This document shows positions 1 through 8,634 of a stretch of 64,000 nucleotides of DNA, piece by piece; position 1 is the first letter of the stretch, and every line of letters begins with the position of its first letter. The stretch is from Bradyrhizobium vignae (GTDB lineage: Bacteria > Pseudomonadota > Alphaproteobacteria > Rhizobiales > Xanthobacteraceae): contig NZ_RDQF01000019.1 of NCBI RefSeq assembly GCF_004114425.1, positions 62,001 to 126,000 on the forward strand, given 5' to 3'. The notes under the pieces are model-generated. The model had not been told where the DNA came from, searched no databases, and saw nothing but the letters and a program-made list of their open reading frames with translations. The position numbers and the translations under genes were made by a program.

Positions 1-1
1 C

Positions 2-739
2 TGGCCGGTCCGCACCGCCGACATCGTCATGGGCAGCCTCGGCTTCTTTGACCGCATCACGCTCAATTCGCAGGATATGCAGCGCGAATACTCGCGCTAC
101 CCCGCAGCCTACCGGTCGCGCATGGTGCATGTGCCGCACGGCTTCGACGACAAGGCCCTCACCCTGTCGAAGGAGGCTGCACGGCATGAGTTCAATCTGC
201 CGCCGGACTGCGTCCTGCTGGGCTGCGCGGCAAGGCTGCATCCGCACAAGCGGCTCGACATGGCGATACGTCTGCTGCCGGATCAACCGTCCTGGCACCT
301 TGCGCTTGCCGGCCAGGGAGCCGACGAGGCCCGGCTGAGGCAGCTCGCGAACGACTTGAACGTCTCGGACCGACTGCATTTGCTCGGGGAAATCGCCCCC
401 AGCCGGATGGCGGACTTCCTGGCCTGTCTGGACGTGTTCGTATTTCCAACACAGGCCGAAACCTTCGGTCTCGCCGCGGTCGAGGCCGCGAACGCCGGGG
501 TTCCCTCGGTCGTGACCGATCTTCCCGTCCTGCGTGAAGTGTTGTCCTACGAAGGAAGACCGACTGCACTCTTCGTCGATGCCGCCGATCACGCAAAGCT
601 CTCCGCAGCCGTCTCCAAGCTGCTGACGGACAAACAGCTGAGCGACGAACTGCGACAAAATGCCAAGGGCCTACGATTGCGCTATTCGGTAGATGCCATG
701 GTGGAGGAATACGGTCGAATTCTCGACCAGGTCATTTGA
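2..739 (+). CDS. Glycosyltransferase family 4 (GT-B), 3' part
   Basis: The reading frame is open from base 2, before the first ATG at 29, so the N-terminal acceptor-binding domain lies outside the window. What remains is the C-terminal Rossmann domain of a GT-B, family 4 retaining glycosyltransferase. Visible are an RLHPHKR segment that starts this domain, a GQG turn, and the E-x7-E donor-phosphate/ribose motif in ETFGLAAVEAANAGVP. Such enzymes move a sugar from a nucleotide donor to a lipid- or saccharide-linked acceptor on the cytoplasmic face of the membrane. The next gene, 29 bases on, is also linked to glycoconjugates, which fits an envelope-polysaccharide or glycolipid cluster. The family is clear; donor and acceptor cannot be read from sequence. 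Confidence 0.85.
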   Translation, partial: WPVRTADIVMGSLGFFDRITLNSQDMQREYSRYPAAYRSRMVHVPHGFDDKALTLSKEAARHEFNLPPDCVLLGCAARLHPHKRLDMAIRLLPDQPSWHLALAGQGADEARLRQLANDLNVSDRLHLLGEIAPSRMADFLACLDVFVFPTQAETFGLAAVEAANAGVPSVVTDLPVLREVLSYEGRPTALFVDAADHAKLSAAVSKLLTDKQLSDELRQNAKGLRLRYSVDAMVEEYGRILDQVI

Positions 740-768
740 CCTGATACGTTGAAATAGATTGGCTCGAC

Positions 769-2304
769 ATGATCATCGAGTTTCGCTGTGAACGCGAGTA
801 CGCGCGCCAGTGGATGGGCCGCGAGACACTGCCGATCGACGGCCGGGACGTTCCGGTTCAAATCGAATGGACGCCAACGGCGGAGCCGCGGCCCGCGGGT
901 CTCGATGCCCTGTTCGAGCTCGAGCGCGTGGTGCTGCACAAGGGCAGACATAGCGGCGCCAACAAGCTGAAGATCGTTCCGGAACGAACACAGGTCCGTA
1001 CCGAGACGGCCGATGTGGTCGTCGATTTTACGGGTGCCGCGCGGGATCCGGACCGCCCTGCCCGGCTGTATCTTCGGCCATTGTTCAACGGGGTTGCGGG
1101 CGAAAATGCCGCGCTCGCCGCCATTCTCGCCGGCGACCTGCCCGTGATCGACATCGTCAACGAGGTCGACGGTTCAGTCCTCGACCGCGGCCATCCATCC
1201 GGAGAAATTGCCGCAGGTCTCAGCGGCGCGCTCGAAACGGTCATGGCGCGGACCCTGACCATGGTGGCGGCGATCCTGTCGGGAAGGCCGCGTATCGTGC
1301 CGCAACTGGCGCGCCCCGCCGGACATGGCCTGCCCCGCGGACCCGTTGGCTATGTCGTGCGCGGCCTTGCCATGTCGATCGCCAAGGAAATCTATCGTCT
1401 CTGCTGCTATGCTCCGCATTGGCATATCGGATGGCGCTTCAATGACGGCGCGGGCGTCTGGCAGACCGGAGATCTGTCAGGTCCAAGCTGGAACGTTCTG
1501 GCAGATCCAGGAAACCACTTCTACGCCGATCCCTTTCCCATCACATGGCAGGGACGGACATTCGTCTTCTTCGAGGACCTCGATCACCGTGTCGGGAAAG
1601 GCATCATCTCGGCGATCGAGTTCAATGACGCGGGGCCGGTCGGCGAGGTGATGCCGGTGCTGGAGGAGCCCTGGCACCTCTCCTATCCGTTTCTGATCGA
1701 AGACGATGGCGAGCTGTGGATGATCCCGGAGAGCTCGGTCCGCGGGGACGTCGCCCTCTACAAATGCGTTCGATTTCCGGACCAATGGGAGCGATACGCG
1801 ACGCTCCTTTCCGGCCTCGAGCTGGCCGACGTCACGATCACGCGGCACAACGGCCTGCATTATCTGTTTGGCGCCTGGCGCGACGGAACGGCTGGCTATT
1901 CGGATTCGCTGGCGATTTATTGCGCCGATCGCCTCTTGGGGCCCTGGCTGCCCCACGCCAGCAATCCGGTCTTGATCGACCGTGCAAGCACGCGGCCCGC
2001 GGGGAACTTCGTCACCCTCGATGACAAATTGTGGCGCCCGGTCCAGGACTGCACCGAGGGATACGGCGCAGCGCTTGCCCTGGCGGAAGTGGTCGAACTG
2101 TCACCGACGACGTTCAAGCAGATCGTCCGTCACTCTCTGAAACCCGGACCGGCCTGGCCCGGCAGGAAGCTGCACACCTTGAACCGCTGCGGTCGGCTCG
2201 AGGTGATCGACGGATCGCGCGTCCAGCCCAAGACCAGTGCCTTCGCAAGCAGATTTCCATCCGCCATGCTGGCTCCGCGCACCAGTCCATATACTGTCCG
2301 CTGA
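769..2304 (+). CDS. Glucosamine inositolphosphorylceramide transferase (GINT1)-like protein
   Basis: This 511-residue protein has two parts. Residues about 1-200 carry no motif I can name firmly, but their layout resembles the formyltransferase-like domain found in front of such propellers. Residues about 205-490 form a repeated beta-propeller-like domain with landmarks of the GINT1 N-terminal family: FYADPF, EEPWHLSYPF, MIPESS, a TRPAG segment and RPVQDCTEGYG. In plants GINT1 glycosylates inositolphosphorylceramide. Bacterial relatives sit in polysaccharide or glycolipid clusters and their reaction is mostly unproven. The glycosyltransferase just upstream on the same strand supports a glycoconjugate role. 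Family assignment rests on recognised motifs; catalytic function is inference. The ATG at 769 has only a weak ribosome binding site. Confidence 0.65.
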   Translation: MIIEFRCEREYARQWMGRETLPIDGRDVPVQIEWTPTAEPRPAGLDALFELERVVLHKGRHSGANKLKIVPERTQVRTETADVVVDFTGAARDPDRPARLYLRPLFNGVAGENAALAAILAGDLPVIDIVNEVDGSVLDRGHPSGEIAAGLSGALETVMARTLTMVAAILSGRPRIVPQLARPAGHGLPRGPVGYVVRGLAMSIAKEIYRLCCYAPHWHIGWRFNDGAGVWQTGDLSGPSWNVLADPGNHFYADPFPITWQGRTFVFFEDLDHRVGKGIISAIEFNDAGPVGEVMPVLEEPWHLSYPFLIEDDGELWMIPESSVRGDVALYKCVRFPDQWERYATLLSGLELADVTITRHNGLHYLFGAWRDGTAGYSDSLAIYCADRLLGPWLPHASNPVLIDRASTRPAGNFVTLDDKLWRPVQDCTEGYGAALALAEVVELSPTTFKQIVRHSLKPGPAWPGRKLHTLNRCGRLEVIDGSRVQPKTSAFASRFPSAMLAPRTSPYTVR

Positions 2305-2348
2305 AGCCACCGGCGCGCTCGTGCGGCCGATGACGCACCTGCGTCAGC

Positions 2349-2380
2349 GACGGACGGCGTCGATCAGAACGCCGTCCGTC
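2349..2380. terminator. Hairpin between convergent genes
   Basis: A perfect 12-bp inverted repeat (2349-2360 paired with 2369-2380, 8-base loop) sits between the stop of the + gene at 2304 and the stop of the - gene at 2415. No T-run follows on either strand, so it is at best a non-canonical, two-way terminator or an mRNA-end stabiliser. Confidence 0.55.
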
Positions 2381-2414
2381 ATCTTGGGTTTGGGTGCTCG
2401 CGAGGAGCCGCGAC

Positions 2415-3362
2415 TTACTGGGAGCGATCCGAGGTCCAGCCCTTGTACTCGGCGACGTTGTCTCTGGTCACGAGCTTGGACGGAAGCAGCTCGACGGTCG
2501 AGGCCGGCTTCTGGCCGTTGAGAATGCCGACACCGACCTGTACGGCCCGCCGCGCCATGAAGAACGGGTCCTGCGACGCCGAGGCCTGGATCTGCGGCGA
2601 CTGCGGATCTTTCAGCGCGGCCTCTATATCAGGCGCGCCGTCGACCGCGGTGATGATGATGCCGCTACGGTTCTGCTGGCGCGCGGCAAGATCGGTGCCG
2701 ATCGCCTGCGGATCGTTGATGGCGAAGATGGCGTCGATCTTGGGGAAGCGGGTCAGATAACCCTGCGCGACGGTGAGCCCGCCCTCGCGCGAGCCCTTGC
2801 CGTCCTGGTCGCTGGACAGCACCTTGATGCCGGGATTTTTCGAAAAGACGTTCTTGCAGCCGACGACGCGGTCGATCACGGCGGAGACCTGCGGCCCGTT
2901 CTCGATGATGACGTCGCCCTTGCCGCCCAATTTGTCGACGATGTACTGGCAGGAGATCTCGCCGGCCTGCACGTTGTTCGTGGTCACGGTGGCGTCGGCG
3001 CCTTCGGCCGCGGTGTCGACGGCGACGACGACGATGCCCGCCGCCTGCGCCTTCTTGATTGCCGGCCCGATCGCCTTGGGATCGCCGGGGTTGAGCAGGA
3101 TCAGGTCGACACCTGCGGCGATGAAATTGTCGATTTGGGTAACCTGCTTGCCGAGATCGTATTCGAATCCGACCGTCGTGATCTTCACGTTGGGATTGGT
3201 CTTCTTCGCCTCGAACTCGGCGCCCTTCGACAGCGCGACGAAGAACGGATTGCCCATCGATCCCAGCGAGACGCCGATCGACTTGAGCTCCTTCGCCGAG
3301 GACGGCACGGTGCTAAGAACAAGCGCCGTCGCGGCGCCGGCGAGCATGATTGTCTTCAACAT
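2415..3362 (-). CDS. Sugar ABC transporter substrate-binding protein (RbsB type)
   Basis: This 315-residue periplasmic binding protein belongs to the ribose/xylose family (Peripla_BP_4). I start it at the ATG at 3362 because a GGGAGGA ribosome site lies just upstream and the protein then opens with a clear Sec signal peptide ending near SSA-KE. An upstream start would put 22 charged residues before the signal. After the signal comes SIGVSLGSMGNPFFVAL, typical of the first ligand-binding strand. It is the last gene of a set ATPase-permease-binding protein. The ligand is probably a pentose or sugar alcohol, judging only from the xylulokinase at the head of the run. Confidence 0.88.
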   Translation of the reverse strand: MLKTIMLAGAATALVLSTVPSSAKELKSIGVSLGSMGNPFFVALSKGAEFEAKKTNPNVKITTVGFEYDLGKQVTQIDNFIAAGVDLILLNPGDPKAIGPAIKKAQAAGIVVVAVDTAAEGADATVTTNNVQAGEISCQYIVDKLGGKGDVIIENGPQVSAVIDRVVGCKNVFSKNPGIKVLSSDQDGKGSREGGLTVAQGYLTRFPKIDAIFAINDPQAIGTDLAARQQNRSGIIITAVDGAPDIEAALKDPQSPQIQASASQDPFFMARRAVQVGVGILNGQKPASTVELLPSKLVTRDNVAEYKGWTSDRSQ

Positions 3363-3447
3363 GGACTTCCTCCCTGGTCTGTCTTCGTCCCCGGCGCGGC
3401 AGACCAGTTGCCGCAACGGAATTCGCATCGAAGGCGCGCCAAGCCTG

Positions 3448-4488
3448 TCAGGTCCTGGCCGAGCCTTGCAGCCGGTACCGATCGAGCGCCACGGCGCCGA
3501 TGATCACCAGGCCCTTGATCACATATTGCCAGATATCGGAGACACCGATGAGGATGAGGCCGTTGGACAGCACGGCGATGATCAGCGCGCCGACCAGCGT
3601 GCCCCAGATCGAGCCGATGCCACCAACGAAGGAGGTGCCGCCGAGGATCACGGCGGTGATCGCGTCGAGCTCATAGGACTGGCCGAGCTGGAGGCCGTTG
3701 GCCGCATAGAGCCGTGCCGCCTGCATGGCGCCGCCGAGCCCGGCGAAAAGTCCGGAGACACCGTAGACGAAGATCAGCACGGCCCAGACCTTGATGCCGG
3801 CAAGCCGCGCCGCGCTTTCATTGCCGCCCACCGCATAGATATGCACGCCGAGCACGGTCCGGCGCAGCACCAGCCACGAGACGAGGATGACCAGCAAGGC
3901 GATCACCGAGAGCCACGGGATCGAGAGGGCGCCGGGAACCAGCGTCAGCGAACCGTTGCCGATGAAGGCATAGGGAATGGATGGATTGAACACGGTGGTG
4001 TCGGCCCCGAGCAGTCGCGCGAGGCCGCGCACCGCGGTGAGAGAGCCGAGCGTGACGATGAAAGGCGGCAGGCGGAGCAGCGCGATCAGCGCGCCGTTGA
4101 CGACACCGAAGCCAAGGCCCGTGAGCAGCGCGGCCGGCAGCCACAACATGCCGAGTTCCGGCAGCTTGGAGAGCGTCAATCCTGCCATTGCGGAGGCCGC
4201 CAGGATCGAGCCGACCGAGAGGTCGATGCCGCCAGTGAGGATGACGAAGGTCATGCCGGCCGCGAGCACCGTGTTCACCGCGGCCTGTTGCAGCACGATG
4301 CCGAGGTTCTGTCCGGTGAAGAAGCGGCCCTCGGACAGCACGTGGAAGCCGATGCACAGAATAAGCAGCACCGGCAGCATGCCGAGCGCACTGATCAGCA
4401 TTCTCATCCGCTGACGCCTTGTCTCTGCGGCAGCACCGTTGGTCGTCGTCGATGCCGGCTTGGCCTCCGCAGCACCATTACTAGGCAT
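3448..4488 (-). CDS. Sugar ABC transporter permease (RbsC type)
   Basis: This permease of the BPD_transp_2 family has about 346 residues and eight to ten hydrophobic segments. It carries the family landmark TGGIDLSVGSILA and a later VILGGTSFVGGIGSIWGT loop that contacts the ATPase. The start at 4488 is chosen because it overlaps the upstream ATPase stop as ATGCCTAG and has GGAG at proper spacing; an ATG 24 bases further upstream is possible. It forms the inner-membrane channel for the sugar bound by the downstream periplasmic protein. The N-terminus has an unusually long hydrophilic stretch of about 30 residues before the first membrane helix. Confidence 0.87.
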   Translation of the reverse strand: MPSNGAAEAKPASTTTNGAAAETRRQRMRMLISALGMLPVLLILCIGFHVLSEGRFFTGQNLGIVLQQAAVNTVLAAGMTFVILTGGIDLSVGSILAASAMAGLTLSKLPELGMLWLPAALLTGLGFGVVNGALIALLRLPPFIVTLGSLTAVRGLARLLGADTTVFNPSIPYAFIGNGSLTLVPGALSIPWLSVIALLVILVSWLVLRRTVLGVHIYAVGGNESAARLAGIKVWAVLIFVYGVSGLFAGLGGAMQAARLYAANGLQLGQSYELDAITAVILGGTSFVGGIGSIWGTLVGALIIAVLSNGLILIGVSDIWQYVIKGLVIIGAVALDRYRLQGSART

Positions 4489-6004
4489 CGAGATGCTCCA
4501 TTCCCGTGGCAAGCGCCATGATGTCTTCCTGCGTCAGCGGCGAGTTCGGGCCGCGGGTGACCTCACCGGCGATGTGACCGGCCCGCATCACGACGACGCG
4601 GTCGCAAATGCCGATGATCTCGGGCAGATCGGACGAGATGACGAGGATCGCGGTGCCGGCCTTGGCCAGATTATCGATGATCGAATAGATCTCCGACTTG
4701 GCGCCGACGTCGACGCCGCGCGTCGGCTCGTCGAGGATCAGTACCTTCGGCGCAATGGCGAGAAGCCGCGACAGCAGCACCTTCTGCTGGTTGCCGCCGG
4801 ACAGGCCACCGGCGGGAACGCCGGCATTGGCGGCGCGGATGCTCAGGCCTGCGAAGGCCCGGTCGGCGCGCTCACGCGCCTTGTCGCGATCCAGCACCCA
4901 GCCGAGCTTGGCATCGCGCGCGAGCACGGCGAGATTGATGTTGTCCAGGCACGACATGTCGAGAAACAGCCCGAGCGCCTTCCTGTCCTCCGTTAGATAG
5001 GCGATGCCGGCCTCGAGCGCCTCGCCAGGCGTGCGGATCTCGACCGGGCGCCCCTCCAGTTCGAGCCGGCCGGAGGTCTTCGGTGACGCGCCGATGATGA
5101 GGTGCGCAAGCTCGGTGCGGCCGGCGCCGATCAGGCCGGCGAGCCCGACCACCTCGCCCGCATGCACGGTGAGCGAGCAACCCTTGACACGCTGGCCATC
5201 GGCCATGTCGATCGCTGCGAGCACGGGGTGCCCCCGCCCCGCCTCCGGATCGTGGTCCTTCTTGTAGAACGAGGAGACGTCACGCCCGACCATCAGCCGG
5301 ACGATGGTGTCGGCGCGGATCTCGGGCTTGTCCAGCGAACCGACCAGCCGGCCGTCGCGCAGCACGGTGACGCGGTCGCCGAGCGCGTAGACCTCGTCCA
5401 TGCGATGCGAGATGTAGATGATGGCAAGCCCCTCGGCACGAAGCTGGCGGATCAGCGCGAATAGCCGCTCGCTTTCGGCAGCCGACAACGAGGTGGTCGG
5501 CTCGTCCATGATCAGGATCTTTGATCGGGCGTGCAGCGCACGCGCGATCTCGACCAGCTGCCGCTGGCCCATGGACAGATGCGCCACCAGTGTCGATGGC
5601 AGAAAGTCCGCGCCCAGTCTCGTCAAGATGGGGCCAACGCCCTCGCGCATCGCCCCGCGCGCCAGCAAACCTGATCGCGACATTTCCCGGCCGAGATAGA
5701 TATTCTCGGCCACGGTGAGATTGGGAGCGAGCGACAGCTCCTGATAAATGATGGAGATGCCCGCAGCGCGGCCGCCGAGCGGGCCTTCGATCCGCACTGC
5801 CTTGCCCTCGATGCGGATCTCGCCGCCGGGATCAGGCCTGTAGGCGCCGGACAGAATCTTCATCAGCGTCGACTTGCCGGCGCCGTTCTCCCCCATCAAA
5901 GCATGGATTTCGCCGGCATAGACGATGAGATCGACGGCACGCAGCGCCTTGATGCCGAAGAAGGTCTTCGAGACCCCGCGCATCTCGAGGATCGGATCGT
6001 TCAT
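4481..6004 (-). CDS. Sugar ABC transporter ATP-binding protein (RbsA type, two NBDs)
   Basis: This protein of about 507 residues has two nucleotide-binding halves, as in RbsA/XylG/MglA. The first half has Walker A GENGAGKSTLMK, an LSMGQRQLVEIARAL signature and Walker B LIMDEPT. The second has the usual degenerate P-loop GLIGAGRTELAH, then LSGGNQQKVLLSR and LILDEPTRGVDVGAK. The start at 6004 follows a GGGAGG site. An upstream ATG would add 25 residues unlike the family. It energises the permease encoded directly downstream. The 140-base gap to xylB holds a candidate operator, so the transporter may have its own promoter. Confidence 0.9.
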   Translation of the reverse strand: MNDPILEMRGVSKTFFGIKALRAVDLIVYAGEIHALMGENGAGKSTLMKILSGAYRPDPGGEIRIEGKAVRIEGPLGGRAAGISIIYQELSLAPNLTVAENIYLGREMSRSGLLARGAMREGVGPILTRLGADFLPSTLVAHLSMGQRQLVEIARALHARSKILIMDEPTTSLSAAESERLFALIRQLRAEGLAIIYISHRMDEVYALGDRVTVLRDGRLVGSLDKPEIRADTIVRLMVGRDVSSFYKKDHDPEAGRGHPVLAAIDMADGQRVKGCSLTVHAGEVVGLAGLIGAGRTELAHLIIGASPKTSGRLELEGRPVEIRTPGEALEAGIAYLTEDRKALGLFLDMSCLDNINLAVLARDAKLGWVLDRDKARERADRAFAGLSIRAANAGVPAGGLSGGNQQKVLLSRLLAIAPKVLILDEPTRGVDVGAKSEIYSIIDNLAKAGTAILVISSDLPEIIGICDRVVVMRAGHIAGEVTRGPNSPLTQEDIMALATGMEHLDA

Positions 6005-6098
6005 CGTGCCTCCCGGCGCACAATGCGTTTCCCACCCGCGTCTCGATCTTCCTGTCAGCGCGGTTTGGTCATTAAACAAAAGCGGGTGACGCAGGGCA

Positions 6099-6122
6099 AT
6101 ACCGAAGGCGAGTATACCGAAG
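6099..6122 (-). promoter_or_regulatory. Candidate operator/promoter with 9-bp direct repeat
   Basis: Two copies of CTTCGGTAT (read on the - strand; + positions 6114-6122 and 6099-6107) lie exactly 15 bases apart in the 140-base gap between xylB and the ABC ATPase gene. A TATACT, one mismatch from a -10 box, bridges them at 6116-6111. I see no good -35 box. It could be a regulator site for the transporter genes; this is inference. Confidence 0.35.
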
Positions 6123-6144
6123 TATGCACACCAGATTGGACCAG

Positions 6145-7590
6145 CTAGTGGCGCGGCCGATACAGTTCACGCCACGCGGGAAGCCGCTCGGCATAGGCAT
6201 CGACCAGTCCGGCGTCGGGTTCGAATGTCTCGATGCGCTGCGGACGTGTGCACACGACGTCGATTGCCTCCCCCGTGACAGCAAGTCGCCCCAATCTCGC
6301 CGCACCGAATGCGGCGCCGGTCTCGCCTCCGGCAAAGCGATGGACTGGAATATTCAGCACGCTGGCCAGCACCGAGAGCCAGAACGGGGACCGTGAACCA
6401 CCACCAATGACATCGGCTTGCGCAATCGCAATGCCGGCATCCGCGAGCGCGTCGCGGCAATCGGCAAGCGCGAAGGCAACGCCCTCGAGCACCGCCTGCA
6501 CGATCGCGGAGCGATCGGTATCATGGCTCAAGCCATCGAGCATGCCGCGCACCGCGGAATCGTCGTGCGGGGTCCGCTCGCCTGCGAGATAAGGCAGAAA
6601 GCTCACGGGCGACGGCGCCGGCGGGCGTGCTCCAAGTGGCGCCAGCAGCTCGGCTTCTGTGACACCGAACAGGCGCGCAACCCAGGCGAGGCAGGACGCG
6701 GCCGAGAGGATCGCGCCGGCCTGGATCCACATGCAGGGGATGGCGTGGCAGAACGTGTGCACCACGCGATCGGGATTGGCGGCTATTCTGTCGGTCGGCA
6801 ACAGCAAGGCACCCGAAGTTCCCAGCGAGATGAACGCAGTGCGCGGCCGGATCGCGCCGATGCCGACGGCGCCCGCGGGATTGTCGCCGGCGCCGCCCGC
6901 GATCACCGGAGGCCTCGCCATGCCCCAGCGCTGCGCGAGTTCGCGGCGCAGCGTTGTTGCAGGCGCGCAGCCCTCGACCAGGCGCGGCATGTGCTCGCGC
7001 GATAAGCCCGTCGCTGCCAGTGCTGCGTCCGACCAGTCCCGGCGCGCGGCATCGAGCCACAGCGATCCCGATGCGTCCGAGACATCCTCGACGGCCTCGC
7101 CCGATAGCACCAGGCGCAGATAGGCCTTTGGAAGCAGAACGAGCGAGGTCGCCGCAAAGATGTCAGGCTCGTGCGTGGCGATCCAGAGCAGCTTTGGCGC
7201 AGTGAAACCCGCCATAGCCTTGTTGCCCGTCACCGCACGCAAGGCGGGCCAGCGCTGCTCCAGCACGCGGCACTCCGCGGCCGCGCGTCCGTCGTTCCAG
7301 AGGATGCAGGGCCGCAAGGGTCTCAAGCTCGCGTCGAGCAGCGTGGCGCCATGCATCTGGCCGGACAGTCCGATGCCTTCGACCGCCGCCAGCGCAGACG
7401 CACGGCTCGCCTTCAGCGCATCCACCGTGGCAAAGGTCGCAGCGATCCACTGCGCGGGATCTTGCTCGTAATAGCCTGATTGCGGCGAGGCCGTCGCGAG
7501 CGGCCGGCTCTCGCTTGCAATCACGCGCTGCGCATCGTCGACGAGAACGGTCTTGACCGCGGAGGTGCCGAGATCGATTCCAAGATACAT
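6145..7590 (-). CDS. xylB: Xylulokinase
   Basis: This 481-residue FGGY-family carbohydrate kinase matches the usual xylulokinase length of about 480-500. It phosphorylates D-xylulose to xylulose 5-phosphate for the pentose phosphate pathway. Landmarks are the N-terminal phosphate loop GIDLGTSAVKTVLVD, YYEQDPAQW, GLSGQMHGATLLD with the MHG of substrate recognition, ILWNDGR, the catalytic-Asp region GAGDNPAGAVG, and a C-terminal GGGSRSPFWLSVLASVL ATP-site segment. It starts 13 bases after the LysR gene and precedes the sugar transporter genes on the same strand. No pentose isomerase or polyol dehydrogenase is in sight, so xylulose must be made elsewhere or arrive directly. Other FGGY kinases of similar size cannot be fully excluded. 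Confidence 0.88.
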   Translation of the reverse strand: MYLGIDLGTSAVKTVLVDDAQRVIASESRPLATASPQSGYYEQDPAQWIAATFATVDALKASRASALAAVEGIGLSGQMHGATLLDASLRPLRPCILWNDGRAAAECRVLEQRWPALRAVTGNKAMAGFTAPKLLWIATHEPDIFAATSLVLLPKAYLRLVLSGEAVEDVSDASGSLWLDAARRDWSDAALAATGLSREHMPRLVEGCAPATTLRRELAQRWGMARPPVIAGGAGDNPAGAVGIGAIRPRTAFISLGTSGALLLPTDRIAANPDRVVHTFCHAIPCMWIQAGAILSAASCLAWVARLFGVTEAELLAPLGARPPAPSPVSFLPYLAGERTPHDDSAVRGMLDGLSHDTDRSAIVQAVLEGVAFALADCRDALADAGIAIAQADVIGGGSRSPFWLSVLASVLNIPVHRFAGGETGAAFGAARLGRLAVTGEAIDVVCTRPQRIETFEPDAGLVDAYAERLPAWRELYRPRH

Positions 7591-7603
7591 GAATGCTTCC
7601 CGC

Positions 7604-8527
7604 TCACTTCGCCGCGTCGATCCAGATCCCCGGCTCGGAATGCTCGCGGATATGGCTGACCAGGAAGTCCGAGAAGACCCTGATCTTGGCGGGCAGCCTG
7701 ACGCGGTTCTGATAGGCGATGTTCATGGTCAGCAGCGGCAGCTGCCAGTCCCTCAGGACGGGCACCAACCGGCCGGCCGCGATGTCGCCCTGCACGATGT
7801 AAAGCGGCTGGATCAGGATGCCGAGCCCTGCGCGCGCCGCACCACAGATGATCTGGCCGTCATTGCTGTCGAGCGTCGGTGCGATCCGAACCGTCTGCGT
7901 CGTGCTGCCCTTGCTCAGCCGCAGTGAATAGGGATCATTGGCGAGATTGTAGATCAGCATATTGTGGCGGGCGAGATCGGCGGGATGCTCCGGCCGGCCG
8001 TGCTTCTCCAGATAGGTGGGAGCGGCCGCGAGCACGCGGTGCATCTGGCCGATACGGCGGACGATGATGTTGGAATCCGGCTCGTGCTCCCGCGTGCGGA
8101 TCGCGACGTCGATGCCGGCTTCGATGAAGTCAGGGTAGCGGTTTGCGCTGATGATCTGCACGCTGAGATTGGGATAGAGCGCGCGGAAGGCGGGCAGCAT
8201 CGGCGCGAGATAGATCATCGCGAATGACAGCGAGCTCGTCACGCGCAGCATGCCCTTGGGCGACAGCGCGCGGTCGGAGACGGCGTCCTCGGCCTCGGCG
8301 AGCTCGTTCAAGAGCGTACTGCAGCGCTGCAGGAGCTCCTGCCCTGCTTCGGTCAGCCACTGCCGGCGGGTGTTGCGCTCGATCAGCCGGACCGCGAGCC
8401 GCTCCTCAAGCGCGCTGAGGTGACGGCTGGCGGCCGCGTTCGACATCCGCAGCGTTTCGGCGGCTTTGGAAAGGCTGCCGAGCTCAGCGGTTTTGGAGAA
8501 GACCTCGAGTTGGAGCAGCCGGTCCAT
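7604..8527 (-). CDS. LysR-family transcriptional regulator
   Basis: This 307-residue protein has an N-terminal winged helix-turn-helix (about residues 1-60, LGSLSKAAETLRMSNAAASRHL) and a C-terminal periplasmic-binding-like effector domain, the classic LysR layout. It is divergent from the aromatic-degradation cluster that begins at 8635. That is the usual position for a LysR activator of intradiol or maleylacetate pathways. It also lies 13 bases upstream of xylB on the same strand, so it could instead control pentose genes. I favour control of the divergent cluster, with xylB read through. The 107-base intergenic stretch holds a dyad that may be its operator. Confidence 0.9.
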   Translation of the reverse strand: MDRLLQLEVFSKTAELGSLSKAAETLRMSNAAASRHLSALEERLAVRLIERNTRRQWLTEAGQELLQRCSTLLNELAEAEDAVSDRALSPKGMLRVTSSLSFAMIYLAPMLPAFRALYPNLSVQIISANRYPDFIEAGIDVAIRTREHEPDSNIIVRRIGQMHRVLAAAPTYLEKHGRPEHPADLARHNMLIYNLANDPYSLRLSKGSTTQTVRIAPTLDSNDGQIICGAARAGLGILIQPLYIVQGDIAAGRLVPVLRDWQLPLLTMNIAYQNRVRLPAKIRVFSDFLVSHIREHSEPGIWIDAAK

Positions 8528-8570
8528 TCTTACGCTATGAGGAAAAGAGACTTACAAATTTTGACCTTTA

Positions 8571-8591
8571 TTGCCGATTTCTGCAAGGCAA
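8571..8591. promoter_or_regulatory. Candidate LysR-type operator in divergent promoter region
   Basis: In the 107-base gap (8528-8634) between the LysR gene and the divergent catabolic cluster lies TTGCC-N11-GGCAA, with a second nested pair TTGC-N8-GCAA. Dyads of this size in an AT-richer patch are typical of LysR binding sites. The exact T-N11-A core is not perfect. Confidence 0.4.
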
Positions 8592-8634
8592 TATAGCGCC
8601 AACAAAACACCGTCGCAGGCGAGGAAATCAGGAA

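Noticed and set aside
2773..4521. Long open frame of 582 codons on the + strand
   Set aside because: It lies antisense to the permease and binding-protein genes, has an Arg/Asp/Gln-rich composition typical of GC-rich shadow frames, and no domain is recognisable.
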